NCBI GenBank assembly: GCA_930367205.1
Contig: OV884014.1
Coordinates: forward strand, 77,169,104-77,233,103
Length of the DNA stretch: 64,000 nucleotides
Reading direction: 5' to 3'
From: Acanthosoma haemorrhoidale
Taxonomy: Eukaryota; Arthropoda; Insecta; Hemiptera; Acanthosomatidae
Shown piece by piece: positions 37,071-48,100 of this stretch (position 1 is its first letter; each line of letters starts with the position of its first letter). The notes below the pieces were generated by a model. It saw only the letters and a list, made by a program, of their open reading frames with translations. It searched no databases and had not been told where the DNA came from. The translations under genes and the position numbers were made by a program.

Positions 37071-39159
37071 ATTTATTTACATTTCTTTTTTTTTATTAAA
37101 AGCTAAATGTACTTATTTAGTTATCCAAGCGTGATCAATTACAATAAATAAATTATGTTTGAACAATAAAATTTGTAATGATTTTTTTTTTAATTAAAAT
37201 CTAATGGTACTTATTTATGTGATCAATCATGTTTCAAAAATTTTCTTGAATTTTTCTCGTTTATCAGTAAATAAACATTCCCACATTGTCACTGCTCATA
37301 TAAATTTTAACCTATACAGTTAGCGTATAATTGCTGCAAAATAACTATTTTCATGCAATCAAAAAAGAAGCACATCACACTTTCAACAATGGCAATGCTT
37401 ATTAAATCAGGTTAACTAAATACTTGAGATCTTCAAAGTTTCTTCCTTATTGCTAATATTTCACTCACTAGTAAACTTTCCCTCATATTAGTCTTTTTTC
37501 TCATCATAAATGGTTATAATTTACAATATAAATAAGCAATTAATCGAAAGTCATTAAAAAATAATTTTTGTAATTGATCTCTTTTAGCAGAGTAACATGA
37601 TAATACTTATCTCTTTTTGCAGCCAGGCCTTCATCGGAAGGCCTGGACTGAACTATTGATAGACAGAACTATTGTCTATTGCCATATCAATATGATATAA
37701 TGACATAGATACTGATATTATTATATTATTTTATCATATGCTAGCTACATAATCATTCCATTCTATAAGATGTTGTTCCAGTAAGTATCTGTATATAATG
37801 AATGATTGCTTCTATGTTGTTTTTTTTAAATCCATTGCTAAAAGTTTGCTGTTTTATATTTTTTATCTCTTTGTCTCATACAAATAGCATATTTCATAAT
37901 AAGTAAACCGTTTTATTTGTCATAAACACTTTTTATACATATTTACTTATAACAAAAATAATCCTTTTTATCAATCTCTAATAAACAGAAAAGTAACTTC
38001 AGCCTGGATTAATAAGTCTGTTTAACTCAAGGAACGCAGTAATGTATGTCTGAAATCTGGCCCTACCTCTTAAAAAATATAATGAAATATATCCAAAAAA
38101 AAAAACACAAAAGGAAGAAAATGCATACAAAAAATTTCTGAAAGATTAACCTCTAGAAACAAATGGGGTTTTTGCTTCCCGACATTTTTATAATCTCTCA
38201 AAATTATTGAACATAATACTTTGTAATATCAATTTTAAAATGGACTACCCCACGTCTTTATAGGAGGTAGGACACAAACATTATAATTGCCTCAACTGAT
38301 CTGGTGTTTTCATCGGCAGTGGTTGCTTGAAATTCATTGAGGCTCCAGTTGTTGAATACTTTCTCACAGGATCTAGGGGCATATGCATACCTGACATATG
38401 CACCTTCCTCTGCAAGCGCAAATCTTGTATAGACATTAGTGGAATCTACATGTCTAGATATGTATGAACATGGATCTAACCTAACCTATGCATCCCTCAG
38501 AGGGTGAAGCACCAATGGTGGTCCAAGTGGTGGAGCCCCCTGGTTGGTAAAACTTTGTTCAAACAAATTCTATTTGAACATTGTTGTAATGGGGGAATAC
38601 ACTGTAACCTGATTTACTTCCTTACTTGAGTATTTAGTGGATGTAGGCTGTCATGACTTGGTAACAGTATGCGCCAAGTATGCAAACGAGTACTTACCTC
38701 TGGCTAAAAAAATACTATTCACCACAGGTTCTAAAAAGAATTGAAAGGTAGGTGGCCGACTATGAGAATAGTGAACAACAATTAAAACTTTAACAATGTA
38801 AAAAATTTTATTGTTTATTTGACAAATTTAAATCAGAAACATAAAAATAAATTCAATCCTATTCACTTTAATGGATTATATGCATATTTCAATTCATTTA
38901 TGATAGAACAATGGTGATGTCTTAATCTATTTTATTTTTTTTAATTCTTCTTACAATAATACAGCACTGTTTGCATAACAACGATGTAGTAACCAATGCT
39001 TACACATAAACCTCATATATTTTTTTATAATATATCAACAAATTTCATAATTACTATTATTAGAACAAATAAACATAAAAAAAACAACAATTACATATAA
39101 TATATGTATGTATAATACAATACATTTCACAGAATATGAACACATTTAAAGCTGACAGA
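37071..39159. other. Intergenic between LINE and BTBD17-like gene
   Basis: Mostly A/T-rich. It contains a 10-bp perfect stem with 4-nt loop at 37622-37645. A less AT-rich stretch at 38270-38740 has no recognisable coding content and may be an old repeat. Part of the right end is presumably the 3' UTR of the BTBD17-like gene. Confidence 0.45.
37622..37645. repeat. Short perfect hairpin
   Basis: CCAGGCCTTC, a four-base loop and GAAGGCCTGG. It is a GC-rich stem in very AT-rich DNA and is not followed by a T-run in either direction that would suggest a pol III terminator context. Confidence 0.8.
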
Positions 39160-42100
39160 TTAGCTTGATGGTATGATGAGATTGTTGATGTCAGGGTCTA
39201 AACTTGAAACATCTGACAATGGCACTATGGTTATTATAATTTTCAGAGTATCCCTGCAAAAATTAAGTTGGTAATATTAAATTTATATCCTAAAAGTTCT
39301 AGTGACAAAAACTTGCATGGGTAGGTTTGTTAACCGTTTTGATTAAATTATGAGCCATACTACTAAAATGGATGGGGAAACTTGATGTTTCAAGATAATT
39401 ATGTTCAATTACTTTATTTAATTCCTTGACAAAAAAGTTAGCGTGTTCTACATTTGAGCCACTAAAATAATGAACAAAAAAGAAAGGGTGCCTAGATAGA
39501 TTGAATTAGAGGAAGGATAAAAATACAGAAAGTAAGATATGATGTATATCTGGATTTACAGATTGATAGTAAGGGGGAGCGATGTATATTCATGGAAATG
39601 GGAATTCTAAAGGTTCATGGCATGGATTAGAAAAGAATGATCAAAGAAGACAGATGTATAGGAAGGGTTATATATCTTATCTTATATTCCTTATTCATTT
39701 AAAGTCTTTTTTCAAATCAATTTATATTTTTGCTATAGTAAAATCATTAAAATATAGTGAACTGATTTCCACATTTATGAATTTAATTAAAATGAGACTT
39801 TAAAATAAATAAAAATTATTATATGTTTGAGAAAAATAAATGCATTCAATATTTTTTGAAGCTTTGAATTTCTACCTCCTATCTGTCAATTAAAATTTTT
39901 AATATTAAATAAATTATGATAGTTTATCATATAATAAATAAATAATATGATAATTATAAATTAGGATGTTTTCTTTCTTCAGTGCCAAGTTGATTAAATA
40001 ATTCATTGGCAGTTGCTTAATATGACTATCGGTACAGGTCAACAATTGTCGGGGGGCGTCACTAGGGGAGTGCGAGTTCACTCTAGCCCTGGTGACAAGT
40101 GCGGATTGTTATAGTTTACAACATGGACCATGTTCCATGTAGGCGTTAATATCTGACTCCATTTATTGATAGGGATGTGTCCCTACAAGTTAAGTCTAAA
40201 TTATTTCTGGCATCACGTGACTGAAGGTCTATTTTATTAGGTGCAAGTGGCTAGCCCTAGGTTTTATTGCATGACCCTCTGTTACTTGTTTACGGCTACC
40301 GACCTCTCTATGATTTATTACAAGAAGTTTACACAGATTTGCATTTCTATTATAATACATTATGAACCAGAGTGTAGGGTAATTTACATATATTTAGCGC
40401 TTCGCTACATAGCTCCCCCAAATTGCCCTACACTCGGTAATTATCGACAGTTTTTTTTTTTTTACATTGACTTACATTACATAATACGTACATGATACAA
40501 ATAGATTTCTATCAATCTTTCTTAACACTTGTGTGTATATTGGAAATTATTTGTCGACCAATTATTACTAATAAACAATTAAATATCTTTTTCACTACAA
40601 AAAAAAAAATTATCTTTCACAGGTGTCAACAATTGTCGGGGGGCGTCACTAGGGGAGTGCCTAATCACTCTAGCCCTGGTGACAAGTGCGGATTGTTATA
40701 GTTTATAACATGGACCATGTTCCATGTAGGCGTTAATATCTGACTCCATTTATTGATAGGGATGTGTCCCGACAATACACTGTGTTCAGGATGAGGTTCA
40801 GAGGTTCATAAAGAATAAGACCAGTTTTCAGAGTTCGGGCGAGAGATCGGCAGTGTAATAGGTACAAGTCGTCAGAGGTCTGCTAGAGGCTGTGAGGTGA
40901 CTGCCCAGAGGTGTGGTAGAGAGAGAGTAGACTAGCGGAAGGCTGAGTGGGCTTACTCCCAGGGCCCCGGGGCCCTGGCGTATCGCGACGAGTGATAGCG
41001 GCTATCTGGATGAAGAGACTAGAAAAGAGTGAAGAGTGAGCCTACCAGGGCCGCTTGGCAGTGACAATTAGTGTGGCTGAGGAGACTAAGAAACAGAGTG
41101 TCTCTTCAGGGCGAAACTTACTGATATAAATATTGTACCCCCCTCCCTCGTGGAAGGCGGAGTCGGTTGAAAGGGGGAATGTTTGTGGCTAATCCCCCTT
41201 GATTTTATTGACTGCTGGTCTAAAAAGGGTGTGCTTTATGATGTCACACCTCCTGAGCTACGTGATCTAAACTGTTTCTGGCATGATTTTATGACCGCTG
41301 GAACGTGACTGAAGGTCTTAGTAATAACCGCGTAAAACCGTGTTGGTTTTATTAGGTGCAGGTGGCTAGTCCTAGGTTTTATTGCAGGACCCTCTGTTAC
41401 TTGTTTACGGCTACCGACCTCTCTATGATTTATTACAAGAAGTTTACACAGATTTGCATTTCTATTATAATACATTATGAACCAGAGTGTAGGGTAATTT
41501 ACATATATTTAGCGCTTCGCTACAATGACCTTTTATATATTGTAAATCCCATTGTTTCCTATTATCAAACAACAATCAGGACCAACTCTCTCAACTTTCA
41601 ATTAATAACTAAATGAGCACATCACCAACATTGACTTTCTCTATTTGATCTATAATTAATAACTTCCCACTGCGTTTTTTTCTTTAAAACTCAAAACTGG
41701 TATGTCTTTTTACCCACTACCGTCTGACAACTAACCTCTTCATGTCTCAACACCGACTGACTCTTCCACCTTGCACCCCTATTGTCTATTGTCATATCAT
41801 CCTAAATCTTCCCAATATTAGATATTAAAATGAAACATTATGCACTTAAATATTACTTATTTTTTATGAACCCTTAATATCACTGTGATATATGTATTTT
41901 GAAATTTTTAAAAAATTAAAATAGTTTCTTTGGTTGGTAATTTAAATTTCTGCCAAATGATAATGTCGATCCATTGTAAAAAAAACAAAAAATCAACTAC
42001 ATATTAAATAAAACTAAAACTTCAACTAATAAAGGAGAATAGTTAATCACATGGCTACAGTTAGCAGAAAACTAACCAGCATAAATGGGGGTGCCTCATG

Positions 42101-45100
42101 GAAGGAGAAATTTCCAAGAAGTGTTTAGGTGGGGTGGGGCCCATTCTTTTAGGTAGTTGAGAATAGTTAATCACATTTATAGAAAAATATATTGTTTTTC
42201 ATTCAAATGAATATAAAAGCAAATTTCATGTTGAACAATTATTACCTGGAATGTCCAACGAGGAATTTGCTAGGATGATGATTTTGGACATTGCAGCCCT
42301 CAAGGAAAGAGGGATTGAGATCATTGAAGGGGATAACATCATCCAAGTTGAGGACTCGCTCATTACAGTTGAAATGGTGGTTCTTCACTATGACGGAAGT
42401 AATGTGTTCTATCTCATCAGATACTCCCACCATCATTAGGCCAACCTGTTAACAGTCCCTTATACAACCCCATAAATCCGTAAATTCACTAAGAGTCACA
42501 GATGATTTGTAAAAGTTATTCCTATAGAATATGGGAAAAATCAATAGCAATATGTTTTCTAATGAAAAGAAATAAGGACATATATAGAAAATAATGCATA
42601 CCACTAAGTTGGTAAATAAAATAACCAGTGTTCTTTTTGCATTAGAGTTTATTTAGGTTAGGTATTAACATTATTTATTAGTTGATTATTCATTAGTTTA
42701 AATTATGTGTCTATGATTGTAAAAAGTTGCCAATTCATAGATGACAAATTGAAAAAAAAATATTTAAACATAATAGGCTAAAGTTAATGATTATATCGTT
42801 CAAAGGTTTGTGTAGTTTCTTTTTGACATCACATGTTTTGTTTACAATTATTTGAATAGGTTCATTATCACACTGGTTTATTAAACTTAATCCAAAAGAT
42901 GCTTCAATTGAATCTAATACAATAATAAAAAATAACACAGAATGACAAAGAAGTCTCGTGTCTTCATATGAGGAAGTATAGATAATATTAATGTGCTGCT
43001 ATAGGATCACAGACTAAGGAAGATGTCTTGTATCTGCCCACTCATTATAATAGATGTTAGCAAAATATATAGCAACTTTCAGAAGTATTGAGAATGTAGA
43101 TATCAATGTTGAATTTTGAATACATTATAATTATTATGTGATGTATCATCACAGTTAAGGGGTTTGCTAAAATTGTGAAAATAATTTTATTGGGTGTTTT
43201 AATTAATTTTGGTAATTATTGTCCAACACTTAATACATATTATTAATCAGGATTCCAAATATCTTTCAATTTTATAACCAACTTAATTGAAAACTATTTA
43301 TTTTTTAATTACAAATAATTTACTAATAATTGACCCCCATCATTGTGTTTCATAAGGTTGCTTTTATTTTTAGTACTTCTGGGTCATCAAGTAAAATATC
43401 ATCTCTCTATAAGAAACTGAAGTTCAAAAAAAAATTGCATATAAACTTTTGATGACAGTTTTAATGAATACGTAATTATAGTTCACTAAGAGTTTTAAAA
43501 CGGTTTCCAAATGATTTTATTGCAATTTTTAATGACTTTGAAATAACTAGGGCATTAAGTGAAACTTGATAACTATGTTGCAAATTGCGAATATACTTTT
43601 CATAACTTTACATAATTATAGTCCACTTAAGCCCCAACACATACTACACTGCTATCCTCGTGTTGTACAAAGAAGGCGGTGTCAGCACCAGTTGAACACC
43701 GATTCTGAAGCGTGTATAGTACAGTAAACCAGTCATCTGTAGGCTCTGTCACTTGCAGCTGACTAATCCGGGTCCGCGATTGCACAAATCTGGCTCAAGG
43801 TAACGTGTAATTACTCTCTGAACCGTAGTTTCAAGTAAATCCAATGTACGTGCTGAATATATTTGGCTTCAACTATCTTTCACTAAAGAAACAACACTGA
43901 CTATTTTCTCGACCATCAAAACCCTCTTTTAAATTTAAATTAAAAACAGAGACTATGTTTTCTCTCATGTCTGACATAAAGATGTCTGTTCTCGAACAAA
44001 CTAACAAAACCTTAAAAATCAATTCATAGTAAATAGATAATATACCGACCTTAACTTTTAGGTAGTCTTCGGAGACATCTTTAGCAGTGATGGAGAGGCG
44101 TACCGTCTTTAACACCTTCTCAGGAATGTCTAATGTCCCTTGCCACACTATCAAGTAAAACCTTTGGAACCACACTCCTTTCGGGAAAAGGTCTACCACC
44201 TAAAACATAGTCCAGTTATTTTTTAAAAGTATATATTTAAAAACAGCTTATCACTTACATGAGTTTGTAATATTTAATAATAAAACACCAAGAATTATAA
44301 CCTTTACATTTTTACAGGGAAACAAATTAGTTTTATAGGCAATTAAAAAAATTAATAGTGATCTTAATCTCTATTGTATTTGTCTAATGGATTAAGACCT
44401 GGTAAAATATGAAAGACAGGAAGGTCCTTATTTCCATTAAAGTAAAATACACATTGGTGTAGGCATCACTTATTACCTAATGCACATTGATGTAGACAAT
44501 TATCATTACCTATTATTTCATTACTTGCAACTTATAGAGATAAATAAATTCATGATCGAAAACCAAACATTAGGGCAATTAATATTATTCCAATTTACTT
44601 TATTTCTTTGATAATTGAAGAATTGATGTGATATAGAAAAAAATTTAAACAAACTTCAAAAGAACTGAACTGAATAAGCCTTTCAAAAGTAAGATCCTTA
44701 CAATCAACAAAGTAACGCTTTAAGGTCCTTTTCTTTCTATATTTATTTCACCACTCTACCCGTTTGATCCAGACAATTCGAAGTATTGCATTTTCACATC
44801 ACTGGCCACTAATATGTTAAAAGAAAAAACAGAGAATGCTTGTTTCAACTTTGTGATAGAAACAAAATAACAAGTTCTGACACCAATGTTACAAGCAATG
44901 TGATATTAAAAAGATGACATACCCATTCACAGGTATGATCACCGGAGTGCTCGGCTAGGCCTGTGTGAGAGGAAAAAACAAGGGTCCTGGTGTTATATGA
45001 TGGAAAGTGCTGGTAGCGCTCAATGCACAGAGTCGAGCTGTAAGTGTCTGATGTGTAGAGGCGAGGTGTGAACAGTAACCGCCCATAATCGTCTTGGTTA

Positions 45101-48100
45101 CAGATCTCATTTAGTCTCTCTCGCTGATCTAAATCATAAATTTAATAGAGTATCTCATCCACAAACTTAAATTAGACAGCTTAAGTAGATTGGTAATATT
45201 TGAGTTTACCTGAATGAAAAGACATTCCAATAGCCATTCTTTCTATGAAGAACTCCTTATACTTAGTTGTGAGGGGGGAGAGGAGGAGCTCAGCAAGTTG
45301 GCGTGGCGACATCATTGGGAAGCGAATGTGAGACATTACATCCTGGAGCAGAGCAGACATATAGGTCTCTACTGACTCAGGGTTGTCACATTCATTCATC
45401 AGCAGCTGTCTCTGTGCTTCCAACCATCGCACGACATGGCTAAAACATTTGACATTGCCAGTTCGGTGATGAAAACATAAGGTTTTTTTTTTAACTAAGC
45501 AACCTCTAATAATAAACCTAGTAGCTCAAGTAATACAATACATGAGCATAAAAAAGGAGGTCCCGGGTTTAAGTCCCAGCTGGGGCACATTTTCCCTCTT
45601 ACACCCAAATTCATTTAAAATTAAATCTAAACAGATCATGCCCTACAATTAATAATAATAGCATTTCTACTATACACTAACCATATTCAATTAGCTAAAC
45701 AACTATATCAGGATCACTGGGGTTATTTAATATGATTTGTGGGCTGCTGATAGACAGAGAAATATCTAAAAATCTATTTTCATGATTTCAACAAAGTTCA
45801 GAAGTACCCAAACTGTGTTATCAGTTTTATTTAATTCCTACATTGATGAAATGTTTAAATTGACCCTATCAGCTGTGATTACTCAATTAAAATAAACAAT
45901 TTTTATGGGTGTAGGTCCCACTATTTTTGAATAATTATTAATCATTAACAGTCAAAGAAAAAATATAATGGCAGGATTGGGACCTCCCCAATATCTAGAT
46001 GGAGCTTTACTAACTACTTTACTAGCCTACACAAGTGGACGATCTTCCCAATTTGAATCCGCTTTGGCTATGCTATCCTACTCAGTGGGTACTGAGCTGA
46101 CTACAACAATATCAGTTTGACCCCTACATTATTTTCCAAGAGCTAGTTTGCCCATCTTAAGGCATTATATGAAAACTAACTTTAAGTTAAATTAGGAAGC
46201 ATCTATTGGGCAGTTGGAACCATGACATAGAAATTAATAAACACTTACTTATAGAGAGTCATCTCATTCGTAACAACTAGGTCGTTCATCTGCAACAGCT
46301 TGGCAATGATCTCATGGTTACAATTGAAAAAGTCAGATGTGCTGGCTACAAGTTCAAAGTTCCACTTCAGAAAGTTTTGACAAGCCTGAGTGCAACAAGA
46401 CATAGTCATAACAATGCACAAAGCTTATTATTTAGAAAATGTCAAAATGATATAATTCTAAAACAAATGTGCATATGTTTCCACCTGTGAGATTCAGTAT
46501 CTGTCGGTCTTGGCGATTGTGAGTCCCTATAACCCCCCCCCCCCTTGTGTTTGACCTATTAACATGAAATTTTATATTTAAGATAATAAATTAATTACTA
46601 GGTAGTTTAAAAAAAAAAATTCCTACCTATTGAGTTGGATAAGAATTAAATTAAAGATCTTATTCTAATTAATAATATTTTACTTTTTTTTTTTTTAATA
46701 GTAATTATGTATGTCATTAAGATCTTAACTCAACTGGTGATTTTTATAAATACAGGATATTTTCATAATGTGTCCATTTGATGCCCTGATGATGATACCT
46801 ATAAATGTAATCCTATTAAATATAAAAAGTGTCGATAATCAGTTAATTACTTTGAAATGAAAAGATTTCTTCTCAGTAGCATGTTGTGTAGAGTATCAAT
46901 TTAAAGGTCTTGACGTGCTTTATAAGAATATGTATACTATGTTGAGGGTTTAGCAGACGATTTTATGGATTTTAAAACTAGTTCTAGATGAACATTTTAT
47001 CATTACTTTGTTTTGTTTCACTTTCAACAACCTGTAAACAGATGTAGATTTTCATCAAATGAACAATTAAGACCAATTATTTATCACTGTTTGAAGTTCA
47101 AGCAAAAACCCAAAAAAGAATCACAAAAAATACAAAACCTTTAGAAAATACCAAGAATCTCATGACAAAAAAACTATTGAAAATAGTGAAGAAAGAGGAG
47201 GTGAATATCTGTAGCCTATTTTTATTATTCTCATAGTGTACTTATGAAATGAAATACTTACGTGAGCTACCTTGTGGTGGCCTAAGGACAAAGTGTATTG
47301 GTACCAGGTAATTAACTGGTTGTTGTTGGCAGCGAGAGCAATGTGGGTGCACATGTAGTCAATGCACAGCTTTGTAAGGTCCTGCAACTTACAATCTTAT
47401 TACCTTAGGGGAATCATGTTAATAGTGTTCATTCATATAGCTGTAGGAAGGTAAGTTTTCCATATTTTTACACAATAATTTCATTAATCGACTGATAATA
47501 AAAAGATCATTAAGAAGAGAACTATTTTTTATAATATATTTCAAGCTGCGTTTTTAATTATTTAATAAAAAAGTTAATTGAAAGGCTATGATACCCACTG
47601 GACTGCAATGGAAATCTCAAAAATTTGAGTTGCATAGATTTGTTATGATTGAACTTAGAAGTGACCAGGACAAATCCCACCACTCTATGCTTTATGCTTC
47701 TGCTAATTTACCCTACAACTCCCCCCCTCCTACTAGTTTGTAAAATATCATCCATAGTCCTCTTTATTTTGCTTTATTTGATACGGTTGTGATTTGATAA
47801 ATTTGAAATGGGTGGCACATATTAATATTCTCAAAGCGGTCTTTCCTGCCTTAGCAAGTATGCATAATAGTGAGCAAATCATTGGTATAAGATTTATCTA
47901 TTAATACGTTCTATACATAACACTGGGATAACTAATATATAAAGACAATATACTTGCCTTGACATTATACTTGTCCGCAAGAGCAAGTACTGGGGTGATT
48001 GTCATATGATTAATCTTTATCTGTCCTGTATAGAAGTACTTGATGAACTCACCAAAGATAGCAGCACATGCAGGTGTTTCTTGAAGTACAACCCTGCTCT

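Larger units (their letters stand above)
39254..42245 (-). other. BTBD17-like intron 9 with LTR element
   Basis: A 3-kb intron between the penultimate and last exons. The LTR retrotransposon derivative at 40038-41524 accounts for half of it, and the remainder is AT-rich. Confidence 0.7.

Noticed and set aside
45516..45588. Functional tRNA gene
   Set aside because: A- and B-box-like words and a D-arm are present, but there is no proper anticodon arm.
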